DNA of 64,000 bases from Clostridia bacterium (GTDB lineage Bacteria > Bacillota > Clostridia > TANB77 > CAG-508), in assembly GCA_900770415.1 (NCBI GenBank), contig CAAGKN010000004.1:1-64000 (forward strand), given 5' to 3'. The notes under the pieces are model-generated. The model did no database searches. It saw only the letters and a list, made by a program, of their open reading frames with translations, and was not told where the DNA came from. Shown in pieces: positions 8,474 through 17,306 of this stretch (positions are counted from its first letter, which is position 1; each line of letters begins with the position of its first letter). Position numbers and translations under genes: made by a program.

Positions 8474-9355
8474 ATGATTACAGCACAATTAGTAAAAGAA
8501 TTAAGAGAAAAAACAGGTGCAGGTATGATGGACTGCAAAAAAGTTTTAACAGAAACTGATGGAGATATGGAAAAAGCAGCTGAGTTATTAAGAGAAAGAG
8601 GAATAACAAAAGCAGCTAAAAAATCAGATAGAATAGCAGCAGAAGGATCAGTATATTGCTATGTAACAGACGACAAAAAAGTTGGTGTAGTATTAGAAGT
8701 TAATGCAGAAACAGACTTCGTTGCAAAAAATGAAGAATTTAGAAAATTTGTTGCAGATACAGCAAAACAAATAGCTATTACAAACCCAGCAGATGTAGAA
8801 AGCCTATTAGCAGAAAAATCAATAAATGATTCTTCTAAAACAATAAAAGACATATTAACAGATAAAATAGCAACAATAGGAGAAAATATGTCAGTTAGAA
8901 GATTTGAAAGATTTGAAAGTACAGGATTAGTAGAAAGCTATGTTCATGGAGATGGAAAAATAGGTGTTTTAGTAGATTGCCCAAAAGGAACAGAAGAAGT
9001 TGCAAAAGACGTATGTATGCAAATTGCAGCAGCAAAACCTGAATACTTAAACAGGGAAGAAGTTCCACAAGATGTAGTATCACATGAAATGGAAATATTA
9101 AAAGCACAAGCTATGAATGAAGGAAAACCAGCAGAAATAGCTGAAAAAATGGTTCAAGGAAGAATTGGAAAATTCTATGGAGAAATTTGCTTGTTAGAAC
9201 AACCATTTGTAAAAGAACCAGATATAAAAGTTCAAAAATTGTTAGATAACAACAATGCAGAAATAACAAGATTTGCAAGATTTGAAAAAGGTGAAGGACT
9301 TCAAAAAAGAGAAGAAAACTTTGCAGAAGAAGTTGCAAAACAAATGAATCAATAG
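8474..9355 (+). CDS. tsf: Elongation factor Ts
   Basis: EF-Ts is the guanine nucleotide exchange factor for EF-Tu. The N-terminal LREKTGAGMMDCKKVL motif, followed by the AEGSVYCYV and NAETDFVAKNEEF segments, identifies it. I set the start at ATG 8474 behind AAAGGAGG. An in-frame ATG at 8420 lies inside the palindromic repeat and has no ribosome binding site. The resulting 293 aa match the family. It ends at a terminator. Confidence 0.97.
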   Translation: MITAQLVKELREKTGAGMMDCKKVLTETDGDMEKAAELLRERGITKAAKKSDRIAAEGSVYCYVTDDKKVGVVLEVNAETDFVAKNEEFRKFVADTAKQIAITNPADVESLLAEKSINDSSKTIKDILTDKIATIGENMSVRRFERFESTGLVESYVHGDGKIGVLVDCPKGTEEVAKDVCMQIAAAKPEYLNREEVPQDVVSHEMEILKAQAMNEGKPAEIAEKMVQGRIGKFYGEICLLEQPFVKEPDIKVQKLLDNNNAEITRFARFEKGEGLQKREENFAEEVAKQMNQ

Positions 9356-9361
9356 TTAAAT

Positions 9362-9393
9362 AAAAAAACGGATTTTAAAAAATCCGTTTTTTT
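9362..9393 (+). terminator. Terminator after tsf
   Basis: AAAAACGGATTTT and AAATCCGTTTTTTT form a perfect stem with a poly-T tail, about 7 bases past the tsf stop. Confidence 0.9.
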
Positions 9394-9428
9394 CATTTAA
9401 ATTTTGTTTACAAAATTAATGAAATTAT

Positions 9429-10352
9429 CTAAAAACCAGTTTCGAATTTTGCTGCTTTTAATGGATTTAATCTAAATTCTATTTTGAACAAGTTAAATTT
9501 AGATAAATCTTTATTTTCTAAACATTCAATATACAAGTTAAGAGCTTCTTCTGTTTTGCAAGCAGAAATAATTGCTGGGTTTAAATCATATTTAAACATA
9601 ATATTAAGAGCATATTTTAAAGCATCAAAAACTGATTTAGCTTCTCTATCTCTTATTAAAGAATATGCTTCTCTAAATCTTGCTAAGCTAGGGTGCTTTG
9701 TATAATAATCTAATGGTAAAATAAATTCTTTATTTATTACATACTCTAAAGATTTGTATTCTTTTGGGTATTTTTCCATATATGACTGAATTTCAGAAAC
9801 TGTATAAGGCAGAAATACTTTATTATCTTTTTCAGAAATTATTAATGTATTATTATTTTGAATATTTCCATCTGAAATTTCTTCAGAAACTTCTTCAGAT
9901 TTTTTGCCATTTGAAGAATTTATTCTTTTAACAAAACGATCAACCTCTATATCTGCTAACATTATATTTTTTTTAATTTCTTCATATGTAGAAAAATAAG
10001 AATTTATTTTCTCTTTAAGATTTATTGTAACTTCGTCAGAAGAAGCGTTTCTTGATAGAGAAATAAAACCACTATTTATATCAATTAACAAAGACTTTAA
10101 AGAGTTTAATTTTTCAATATTCTTAGCAAACTTTTCTGAAATATTATTTATTTCTTCTGAATAATCTTTTTTAGATCCTATTTTAGAAACAGAGTCTGTT
10201 TTTGATAATGTATCAAAAAGACATGTTACCTCATTTCTTTTATTTTCTTGTTCCGCTATTTTTAAGTTAATATTTACTAAGTTAGCCTCAAAATTTTGCA
10301 ACAAGTATAATTCATTTGAATTAAAAATTCCATCTTTTGTGATTGCTTCCAA
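9429..10352 (-). CDS. Unknown cytoplasmic protein with an N-terminal coiled coil
   Basis: This 307-aa protein has no signal peptide or membrane segment. Residues 15-140 are heptad-rich and probably form a coiled coil, followed by a Ser/Glu/Asn linker. A conserved-looking helical C-terminal domain (about residues 175-300) begins LPYTVSEIQSYM and contains a SLARFREAYSLIRDREAKS stretch. Translation most likely starts at TTG 10352 behind a GGGGG Shine-Dalgarno. I do not recognise a named family. It is monocistronic and convergent with tsf, and diverges from the TasA-like cassette. Confidence 0.75.
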   Translation of the reverse strand: MEAITKDGIFNSNELYLLQNFEANLVNINLKIAEQENKRNEVTCLFDTLSKTDSVSKIGSKKDYSEEINNISEKFAKNIEKLNSLKSLLIDINSGFISLSRNASSDEVTINLKEKINSYFSTYEEIKKNIMLADIEVDRFVKRINSSNGKKSEEVSEEISDGNIQNNNTLIISEKDNKVFLPYTVSEIQSYMEKYPKEYKSLEYVINKEFILPLDYYTKHPSLARFREAYSLIRDREAKSVFDALKYALNIMFKYDLNPAIISACKTEEALNLYIECLENKDLSKFNLFKIEFRLNPLKAAKFETGF

Positions 10353-10475
10353 TTATATTCCCCCTATTAAACAAATATATAACTAAATATATTATAACAT
10401 AAGCAAAGGCAAAAGTATGTGACAAAAAAAATAAAAAAACATTACAAAAAAACAAAAAATGACATTCTGTTGTAA

Positions 10476-10503
10476 CTGAATTGTAACAACAAAATGCTAT
10501 AAT
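10476..10503 (+). promoter_or_regulatory. Extended -10 promoter of the TasA/SipW cassette
   Basis: TATAAT at 10498-10503 is preceded by TGC (extended -10); the best -35 is a weak CTGAAT at 10476. Two TTGTAAC repeats at 10470 and 10481 could be operator half-sites. The weak -35 suggests activator-dependent or regulated expression. Confidence 0.5.
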
Positions 10504-10541
10504 ACATTATATATCAAAAAAAACAAGGAGGTTTTCAAAAG

Positions 10542-11090
10542 ATGAAAAACAAAAAAAGAAATTATGTAATCGTAGTATTGGTGGTGCTATTACTAGCGTT
10601 AGCAGTAGGATATGCTGCATTTAGTGATACATTAACAATTTCAGGTACAGCAAATGCAAAAGGTACATTTGACATGCAATTTACTTCTGCAACAATTGAT
10701 ACAGCTACAGCAAAAGGAATAAACACAACAGAATCAACTGCAACAATATCAACTGATAAAAACACAGTTACAGTAGTTGTAAAAGACTTAGCTTATCCAG
10801 GAGCAGGAACAAATGTAACAGTAGTTGCCAAAAATGCAGGTACAGTTCCAGCAAAATTAAAAGGTTTAAAATTTACTGGAAATGAAGATCCTGACATAAA
10901 AATTACATTCCCAGAAGGATTAGCAGTAGGTGAAGTAGTAGAAGCAGGAAAAACATGTTCAATTACTTTCTCTGTAAAATGGGATGAAAACTCAACAATA
11001 GCAACAAAAGATTTAACATTTAGCGCCGAATTAGAATACGAACAAAGCACAGATGCATTTACAGGAACACCAGCACACGCAGATGCATAA
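10542..11090 (+). CDS. TasA/CalY (camelysin)-like secreted fibre protein
   Basis: This 182-aa secreted protein has a basic start, one hydrophobic signal segment (residues 8-24) and the characteristic AAFSDTLTISGTA junction seen in SipW-processed TasA and camelysin proteins. The mature part is Thr/Ala/Val-rich beta-sandwich sequence. In Bacillus such proteins assemble into extracellular matrix fibres. The SipW-like peptidase is the next gene. A hairpin without a T run follows the stop, so this first gene may be more abundant than the rest of the operon. Assignment to the broad family is firm; the matrix role is inferred. Confidence 0.8.
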   Translation: MKNKKRNYVIVVLVVLLLALAVGYAAFSDTLTISGTANAKGTFDMQFTSATIDTATAKGINTTESTATISTDKNTVTVVVKDLAYPGAGTNVTVVAKNAGTVPAKLKGLKFTGNEDPDIKITFPEGLAVGEVVEAGKTCSITFSVKWDENSTIATKDLTFSAELEYEQSTDAFTGTPAHADA

Positions 11091-11102
11091 AAACATATAA
11101 AT

Positions 11103-11137
11103 CTAAGGGTAATTTGTTTAAATAAAATTACCCTTAG
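11103..11137 (+). terminator. Intercistronic hairpin after the TasA-like gene
   Basis: CTAAGGGTAATTT and AAATTACCCTTAG form a 13-bp stem with a nine-base loop. No T run follows (AGAGCG instead), so it is more likely a processing or mRNA-stability hairpin than a full terminator. Confidence 0.6.
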
Positions 11138-11173
11138 AGCGTATTAAAACCAATTAGTATAAAGGAAGCCCAA

Positions 11174-12331
11174 ATGAAACGAACAAAAATAGAAACAATT
11201 TTAATATTTGGAATTTTAATTTTATATTATGCTTTATCTCAAATATTTTTTGTGAAGATGGGAAGCATATATTCTATAATAATAAATCCACTATTTTGGA
11301 TTTTACTGTGTGTAAGTTTAAAGTTATATATAAAAAAAACATATGCAATAGCAAAACTAAAAAAAGAAATAGTAGATTATACATTAATAGCTGTATTAGG
11401 ATATATAATAGTATATTTGATTTCTGGATTATTTGTATCATTTGGAAAAAACCCAAACTCTACAACTTTAAAAGGGCTGATTATAAACTTTTGGGTAACA
11501 GGAACTGTAATTTTAACACGAGAATATGTTAGATATTTAATAATAAACAATACATATGAAAAACAAAAGAAAAAAGTGGGTATAGCATTAATAATTATAA
11601 TGACTTTATTAGAAGTAAAAACTTTAAATATAACTGATATGAATGTTTATTATGCGTTTAAACAAATAGCATCAGCTTTCTTACCAGTATTATCTAAAAA
11701 CATGTTATTTACATATTTAGCATACTGTAAAAACTATGTAGCAGCAGTATGTTATGACTTGCTTATATATTTAGTATTATGGCTATCACCAATATTACCT
11801 AAAATGACTTGGTTTATGATAGCAATAATAGATATAGCGACACCAATAATATTGTTACTATATATAAGATATATAAAAAGAAAAAAGGATTATTTTAAAT
11901 CAAAAGAAGGTGCAAGTGACTCTGAACCAAAATCAGTTATAGTTTTAGTGATAATAGTAATACTTGCTATATGGTTTGCATTAGGAATTTTTCCGGTAAA
12001 ACCAATAGCAATAGCAACAGGAAGTATGTCTCCTCAAATAAATATTGGAGATGTAGCAATAATAAAAAAATGTGGACCAAACGATGTAGAAGTTGGGGAC
12101 ATAATTGAATATAAAATGCCTGACTTTACAGTAGTACATAGAATAGTAGAAATAAAACAAGAAAACGGTAGATACTATTTTGCAACAAAAGGAGATAGCA
12201 ATGACAGTAGAGATAAAAATTTAGTAACAGAAGATCAGCTTATAGGCAAATGCTTATTTAAAATAAGATATTTAGGATATCCAGCTATCTGGATAACTGG
12301 TGTAAAAACACAAAATGAATTAGGTTTATAA
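11174..12331 (+). CDS. sipW: SipW-like signal peptidase I with a polytopic membrane domain
   Basis: Type I signal peptidase of the SipW/ER subgroup. The C-terminal third holds the catalytic Ser284 (TGSMSP) and His322 (VVHRI), the ER-type dyad in place of Ser/Lys, plus the KGDSND box. The first 270 residues form about seven membrane helices, far more than the one or two of Bacillus SipW, so the 385-aa protein is an extended form. Cassette position implies that it processes the two flanking TasA-like proteins at their atypical signal sequences. Ribosome binding site AAAGGAAG. Confidence 0.85.
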   Translation: MKRTKIETILIFGILILYYALSQIFFVKMGSIYSIIINPLFWILLCVSLKLYIKKTYAIAKLKKEIVDYTLIAVLGYIIVYLISGLFVSFGKNPNSTTLKGLIINFWVTGTVILTREYVRYLIINNTYEKQKKKVGIALIIIMTLLEVKTLNITDMNVYYAFKQIASAFLPVLSKNMLFTYLAYCKNYVAAVCYDLLIYLVLWLSPILPKMTWFMIAIIDIATPIILLLYIRYIKRKKDYFKSKEGASDSEPKSVIVLVIIVILAIWFALGIFPVKPIAIATGSMSPQINIGDVAIIKKCGPNDVEVGDIIEYKMPDFTVVHRIVEIKQENGRYYFATKGDSNDSRDKNLVTEDQLIGKCLFKIRYLGYPAIWITGVKTQNELGL

Positions 12332-12353
12332 GAAGGGGAGAAGACAATTACTA

Positions 12354-13403
12354 ATGAGAAAAAGAAAGCAGAAACTAAGAAAATCAATAAGAACTTTTTA
12401 CATAGTTTTAGCTATTAGTATAATAGCTTTCTGTTCTGCTACCATTTTTAATAAAACCGTAAAAAAAGATACATATGATAAAAAAGAAATTATTTTAACA
12501 TATACCAATAAATTAAATACAACATACGATGTAGATTTAAAAGACAACAAATTTATGGACCAAAAAACATTACCAATGGGTAAAACATATGTAACAAATC
12601 TAATAGATAAAATAAATATGAAGTTCGACTTTTCATATGATGCTTCAAAATACACAGAATTAACATACTCATATTCTATTGTTGGAGTACTAAATGGAGC
12701 TTATTCTAAAAACGGAACACCACAAAAAGTATGGGAAAAAGAGTATGTTTTATTAGAAGAAACAGAGAACAAAAAGTCAAATAACACAATAAATATAAAG
12801 GAAAACATTCCAATAGATGTAAATGAATATAATGATGAAATTTATAATTTTGAGAAAACATTAGGGATGGCAATTACAGCTAACCTTAATGTTCAATTGA
12901 GAGTTAATATAGATGGCAAAATAAATGATACACAAATAAATGATAATTATGTATCAAATATAGATATAGAATTAGGAGAACAAACAACAGAGATAACAGG
13001 AAAATTAACAGACGAAACAGAAGATACATTATATAAAACAACAACAAACAATAAAAATAATACAGTTGTTATAGCAGTAAATGTAATACTAATAGTCGCT
13101 GCCTTAGCATGGCTAAGATATATTTCAGTAAATACAACAAATCTAAATACAGTTAGAAATAATTACAAATTAGAATTAAATAGAATATTAAAATCTTGTG
13201 AAGATAAGATTGTAAAGTTAAGCAGAAATGTAGACTTAAACGGAAAAGAAGTTATTGAAGTTAATGACTTTGGAGAATTAATAAAATTATCAGAAGAATT
13301 GTATAAGCCAATATTATACTGGAACTCGAACCAAAAAGAAGAATCGGAATTCTTTGTTATAACTAATAGCGTAATATATAAATTTATATTAAAAGTAAAA
13401 TAG
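12354..13403 (+). CDS. DUF5305-like membrane-anchored extracellular protein
   Basis: This 349-aa protein has a basic N-terminus, a first membrane segment at about residues 13-31, a beta-rich extracytoplasmic domain of about 200 residues, a second membrane helix near residues 232-252 and a cytoplasmic tail. The arrangement and the YSYSIVGVLNGAY-type segment resemble DUF5305 proteins, which often sit beside SipW-type peptidases. The function is unknown. It may assist fibre export or anchoring, which is inferred only from the neighbours. Ribosome binding site AAGGGGAG precedes ATG 12354. Confidence 0.65.
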   Translation: MRKRKQKLRKSIRTFYIVLAISIIAFCSATIFNKTVKKDTYDKKEIILTYTNKLNTTYDVDLKDNKFMDQKTLPMGKTYVTNLIDKINMKFDFSYDASKYTELTYSYSIVGVLNGAYSKNGTPQKVWEKEYVLLEETENKKSNNTINIKENIPIDVNEYNDEIYNFEKTLGMAITANLNVQLRVNIDGKINDTQINDNYVSNIDIELGEQTTEITGKLTDETEDTLYKTTTNNKNNTVVIAVNVILIVAALAWLRYISVNTTNLNTVRNNYKLELNRILKSCEDKIVKLSRNVDLNGKEVIEVNDFGELIKLSEELYKPILYWNSNQKEESEFFVITNSVIYKFILKVK

Positions 13404-13418
13404 GAGAAAATTATAAGT

Positions 13419-14015
13419 ATGGCAAAATACAAAAGGAGACATAAAAAGAATAGTGTGTTATTGATTGGTATTGCAGTTATTGCAATACTAATCTTTATAA
13501 GTACAGGTTATGCTTTGTGGTCAGATACACTTTATATAAACGGAGCTGCAAATACAAAGTATAAGGAACCAAAATTAGATTCTATTACAGTAAATAAAGT
13601 GGATAACCAATATTTCGTTTTTTATAATGCTGATGATTATGACAACCTTCATGCATTAACAATAAAAAGTTCTTCTGTCAATAATGGGGATGAAAAAATA
13701 GAAGCAATTGCAAATTGTAATAGAAGGAGCTGGAATGTAACTAAAAGAACTGTAAAATTAAGTATGACATTTATAAATAATTATCCAGTTACAATAACAA
13801 ATGGAACGGCAACACTTTTACAGAATACTACAAAACATTCTATAAGAACTGAACAAACACCAACTGTTTTAACAAATGAAACAGGAGTATTTAGTATTTT
13901 ATTTGATCTAAAAGCAAATAGTAATCTTTCAAGTGGTACTATAAAATATAAGTTTTCTTATAATGTAGATGGAGTAACAAGGTATATATATTTAACAGTA
14001 AATATAACAAGTTAG
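13419..14015 (+). CDS. Second TasA/camelysin-like secreted protein
   Basis: This 198-aa protein has a strongly basic start (MAKYKRRHKKN), a hydrophobic signal segment at residues 12-30 and a STGYALWSDTLYINGAANT junction of the SipW-substrate type. The rest is beta-rich and differs from the first TasA-like protein, so it may be a minor or anchor subunit like TapA, though it is not clearly homologous to TapA. It is the last gene of the cassette, 15 bases after the preceding stop. Confidence 0.7.
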   Translation: MAKYKRRHKKNSVLLIGIAVIAILIFISTGYALWSDTLYINGAANTKYKEPKLDSITVNKVDNQYFVFYNADDYDNLHALTIKSSSVNNGDEKIEAIANCNRRSWNVTKRTVKLSMTFINNYPVTITNGTATLLQNTTKHSIRTEQTPTVLTNETGVFSILFDLKANSNLSSGTIKYKFSYNVDGVTRYIYLTVNITS

Positions 14016-14025
14016 AAAAGATTAT

Positions 14026-14054
14026 TTGACTGCTTAACAAAAAAAGAGTATAAT
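14026..14054 (+). promoter_or_regulatory. Strong promoter before the orphan gene at 14.1 kb
   Basis: TTGACT (14026-14031) and perfect TATAAT (14049-14054) with ideal 17-base spacing. It shows that the orphan is transcribed on its own. Confidence 0.75.
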
Positions 14055-14113
14055 AAAAATGTAGCAATTTTGCTATTTAGTAGGTAAATATTAACTTAGG
14101 AGGAGAAACAAAC

Positions 14114-14371
14114 ATGAACAGCAGAAATGACATTTTCTTCGGAAATTTTCACCGGTCGTTAGAGGATCCGGTAACAGAGTTCTGGAGAAATTACCAAGGA
14201 TGGGCAATTATACCATCCGAGAAAGGTGTCAAAACGATAAGACTTCTCAAAAATTTTGGTAGAGGAAGGATAAATCTTTTCAAGAAAGTTTTGGATGAAA
14301 ATGGATACAGAATTATTCGAGAAAAGGAAGATAATGAAGAACATGTATTCATTTCTTATACCAAAAAATAA
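14114..14371 (+). CDS. Orphan 85-aa protein of atypical composition, with in-frame CGG
   Basis: A small soluble basic protein with no recognised domain. It has its own consensus promoter, an AGGAGGAG ribosome binding site and a terminator, so it is a complete transcription unit. Codons such as CGG, TCG, TCC, CTC, GTC and ACG are common here but rare in the neighbours, suggesting recent transfer or a different expression regime. The CGG at 14153-14155 (codon 14) is read in the zero frame; a +1 shift would give GGT CGT TAG, an immediate stop. The protein contains a GRGRINLFKKVLDENGY segment. Function unknown. Confidence 0.7.
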   Translation: MNSRNDIFFGNFHRSLEDPVTEFWRNYQGWAIIPSEKGVKTIRLLKNFGRGRINLFKKVLDENGYRIIREKEDNEEHVFISYTKK

Positions 14372-14379
14372 GACCTACA

Positions 14380-14416
14380 GCCCTGTCATGAATTTGACAG
14401 GGCAATCTTTTTGTTT
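14380..14416 (+). terminator. Terminator after the orphan gene
   Basis: GCCCTGTCA and TGACAGGGC form a 9-bp GC-rich stem with a six-base loop, followed by CTTTTTGTTT. Confidence 0.85.
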
Positions 14417-14462
14417 AAAATAAAAACATTTCAAAAACATTACAAAAATATTACAAAAACAA

Positions 14463-14491
14463 TTGCATTTTAAAAAAGCATGATATATAAT
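14463..14491 (+). promoter_or_regulatory. Promoter of ppdK
   Basis: TTGCAT (14463-14468), 17 bases, then TATAAT (14486-14491). Upstream at about 14425-14460 the motif ACATTACAAAA recurs three times in slightly varied form, a possible regulator-binding array. Confidence 0.6.
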
Positions 14492-14537
14492 GATACAGAA
14501 CTTTGAAAAAAATATAAAAGAAAGAGGGTTTTAATTT

Positions 14538-17171
14538 ATGAGCAAAAAGTACGTATACCTTTTTAAAGAAGGAAATGCAGACATGCGTGAATTATTAGGT
14601 GGTAAAGGTGCTAACCTAGCAGAAATGACAAACTTAGGTTTACCAATTCCACAAGGATTTACAGTTTCAACAGAAGCTTGTACAGAATATTACAACGATG
14701 GTAAAAAAATCAATGATGAAATTCAAAGCCAAATTTTTGAAGCATTAAAAAAATTAGAAGAAATGCAAGGCAAAAAATTTGGAGACAATAATGATCCATT
14801 ATTAGTATCAGTAAGAAGTGGTGCTAGAGCATCAATGCCTGGTATGATGGATACAATATTAAACTTAGGTTTAAATGATGTAGCAGTTGAAGGATTTGCA
14901 GCAAAAACAGGAAATCCAAGATTTGCTTATGATTCATATAGAAGATTTATTCAAATGTATTCAGACGTTGTTATGGAAGTTCCAAAATCTTTCTTCGAAA
15001 AAATAATTGACGAAGTTAAAGAAGCAAAAGGAGTTCATTACGATACAGAATTAACAGTTGATGATTTAAAAGAATTAGTAAAAAGATTTAAAGAAGTTTA
15101 CAAAAATGCTATGAATGGTGAAGAATTCCCACAAGATCCAACAGAACAATTAATGGGAGCTGTTAAAGCCGTATTTAGAAGTTGGGACAACCCAAGAGCT
15201 ATAGTTTACAGAAGAATGAATGATATACCAGGTGACTGGGGAACAGCTGTAAACGTACAAGCTATGGTATTTGGTAACATGGGAGAAACATCTGGAACAG
15301 GTGTTGCATTTACACGTAACCCATCAACAGGTGAAAAAGGAATATATGGTGAATACTTAATCAATGCACAAGGTGAAGACGTTGTTGCAGGTGTTAGAAC
15401 ACCACAACCTATCACAAAACTTGCAGAAGATTTACCAGAATGTTACAAAGAATTTATGGAAATAGCACATAAACTAGAAGATCACTACAGAGATATGCAA
15501 GATATGGAATTTACAATCCAAGAAGGAAAATTATATTTCTTACAAACAAGAAATGGAAAAAGAACAGCACCAGCAGCTATTCAAATTGCTTGCGATTTAG
15601 TTGACGAAGGAATGATAACAAAAGAAGAAGCAGTTTTAAGAATAGAAGCTAAATCATTAGATCAATTACTACACCCAACATTTGATAAAGATAGCCTAAA
15701 AGCAGGAGAAGTAATTGGAGAAGCATTACCTGCATCACCAGGTGCAGCAGCTGGTAAAGTAGTATTTACAGCTGAAGAAGCTAAAGAATTAGGAAAAGGT
15801 GGAAAAGGTGAAAGAGTTGTACTAGTTCGTCTTGAAACAACACCAGAAGATATAGAAGGTATGGTAGCTGCACAAGGTATACTAACAGTTCGTGGTGGTA
15901 TGACATCACATGCTGCAGTTGTTGCTCGTGGTATGGGAACATGTTGTGTATCTGGATGTGGAGATATCAAAATGAATGAAGAAGCAGAAGAATTCGAACT
16001 TGGTGGATACAAATTCCATAAAGGTGATTTCATTTCATTAGACGGAACAACAGGAAAAATCTACAAAGGAGATATAAAAACTGTTGAAGCTTCAGTTAGT
16101 GGAAATTTCGGAAGAATAATGGGATGGGCAGATGAATTTAGAAAATTAAAAGTTAGAACAAATGCTGATAACCCAAGAGATACAAGAAATGCTGTTAAAT
16201 TAGGAGCAGAAGGTATAGGATTATGTAGAACAGAGCATATGTTCTTCGAAGAAGACAGAATTCCAAAAATAAGAAAAATGATATTATCAGAAACAGTAGA
16301 AGCAAGAGAAGCAGCTTTAAATGAATTAATACCATTCCAAAAAGGTGACTTCAAAGCTATGTACAAAGAATTAAAAGGATTACCAATGACAGTTCGTTAT
16401 TTAGATCCACCTCTACATGAATTCTTACCAACAGCAGAAGAAGATATCATAGCATTAGCTAAAGATATGGGCGTTACAGTAGAACACTTAAAAGAAAAAT
16501 GTGCTGAATTACATGAATTCAACCCAATGATGGGACACAGAGGATGCCGTTTAGCAGTAACATATCCAGAAATCGCTAGAATGCAAACAAGAGCATTAAT
16601 GGAAGCTGCAATCGAAGTTAAAGAAGAAGACGGATACGATATAGTTCCAGAAATAATGATTCCATTAGTTGGAGAAAAGAAAGAATTAAAATTCGTTAAA
16701 GATATAGTTGTAGAAACAGCTGAAAAAGTTAAAGCAGAAAAAGGATCAGACATTGAATACCATATTGGTACAATGATTGAAATACCAAGAGCTGCATTAA
16801 CAGCTGATGAAATAGCTGAAGAAGCTGAATTCTTCTCTTTCGGAACAAATGACTTAACACAAATGACATTTGGATTCTCAAGAGACGATGCTGGTAAATT
16901 CTTAGATTCTTACTACAAAGCAAAAATCTATGAATCAGACCCATTTGCAAAATTAGACCAAGATGGTGTTGGAAAACTAGTTAAAATGGCAGCAGAAAAA
17001 GGAAGAGCAACAAGACCAAACATCAAACTTGGAATATGTGGAGAACATGGTGGAGAGCCATCAAGCGTAGAATTCTGCCACAAAGTAGGATTAAACTATG
17101 TATCTTGCTCACCATTTAGAGTTCCAATCGCAAGATTAGCAGCAGCACAAGCAGCATTAAAAAATAAATAA
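14538..17171 (+). CDS. ppdK: Pyruvate, phosphate dikinase
   Basis: PPDK interconverts pyruvate, ATP and phosphate with PEP, AMP and pyrophosphate, and in anaerobes often serves pyrophosphate-dependent glycolysis or gluconeogenesis. The 877-aa length is standard. The N-terminal ATP-grasp domain starts with LLGGKGANLAEM and carries VSVRSGARASMPGMMDT. The phosphohistidine domain has GGMTSHAAVVARGMG. The C-terminal PEP-binding barrel has GLCRTEHMFF and GTNDLTQM. Codon use is more C-rich than its neighbours, as expected for a very highly expressed gene. Terminator follows. Confidence 0.98.
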   Translation: MSKKYVYLFKEGNADMRELLGGKGANLAEMTNLGLPIPQGFTVSTEACTEYYNDGKKINDEIQSQIFEALKKLEEMQGKKFGDNNDPLLVSVRSGARASMPGMMDTILNLGLNDVAVEGFAAKTGNPRFAYDSYRRFIQMYSDVVMEVPKSFFEKIIDEVKEAKGVHYDTELTVDDLKELVKRFKEVYKNAMNGEEFPQDPTEQLMGAVKAVFRSWDNPRAIVYRRMNDIPGDWGTAVNVQAMVFGNMGETSGTGVAFTRNPSTGEKGIYGEYLINAQGEDVVAGVRTPQPITKLAEDLPECYKEFMEIAHKLEDHYRDMQDMEFTIQEGKLYFLQTRNGKRTAPAAIQIACDLVDEGMITKEEAVLRIEAKSLDQLLHPTFDKDSLKAGEVIGEALPASPGAAAGKVVFTAEEAKELGKGGKGERVVLVRLETTPEDIEGMVAAQGILTVRGGMTSHAAVVARGMGTCCVSGCGDIKMNEEAEEFELGGYKFHKGDFISLDGTTGKIYKGDIKTVEASVSGNFGRIMGWADEFRKLKVRTNADNPRDTRNAVKLGAEGIGLCRTEHMFFEEDRIPKIRKMILSETVEAREAALNELIPFQKGDFKAMYKELKGLPMTVRYLDPPLHEFLPTAEEDIIALAKDMGVTVEHLKEKCAELHEFNPMMGHRGCRLAVTYPEIARMQTRALMEAAIEVKEEDGYDIVPEIMIPLVGEKKELKFVKDIVVETAEKVKAEKGSDIEYHIGTMIEIPRAALTADEIAEEAEFFSFGTNDLTQMTFGFSRDDAGKFLDSYYKAKIYESDPFAKLDQDGVGKLVKMAAEKGRATRPNIKLGICGEHGGEPSSVEFCHKVGLNYVSCSPFRVPIARLAAAQAALKNK

Positions 17172-17186
17172 GATTTATAATAATCG

Positions 17187-17219
17187 TAGAGGTGCATGAT
17201 TGCACCTCTATTTTTTATT
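17187..17219 (+). terminator. Terminator after ppdK
   Basis: TAGAGGTGCA and TGCACCTCTA stem with a short loop and TTTTTT tail. Confidence 0.9.
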
Positions 17220-17244
17220 CTTAAAAACATTTTAAAATAAAACA

Positions 17245-17273
17245 TTGACACAAATAAAAACAATGTATATTAT
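17245..17273 (+). promoter_or_regulatory. Promoter of metK
   Basis: TTGACA (17245-17250) and TATTAT (17268-17273) with a 17-base spacer. Only about 27 bases separate it from the start codon, leaving no room for a SAM riboswitch. Confidence 0.7.
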
Positions 17274-17306
17274 AAATACAAATAATAAAATAAGGAGTGA
17301 GCAAAT

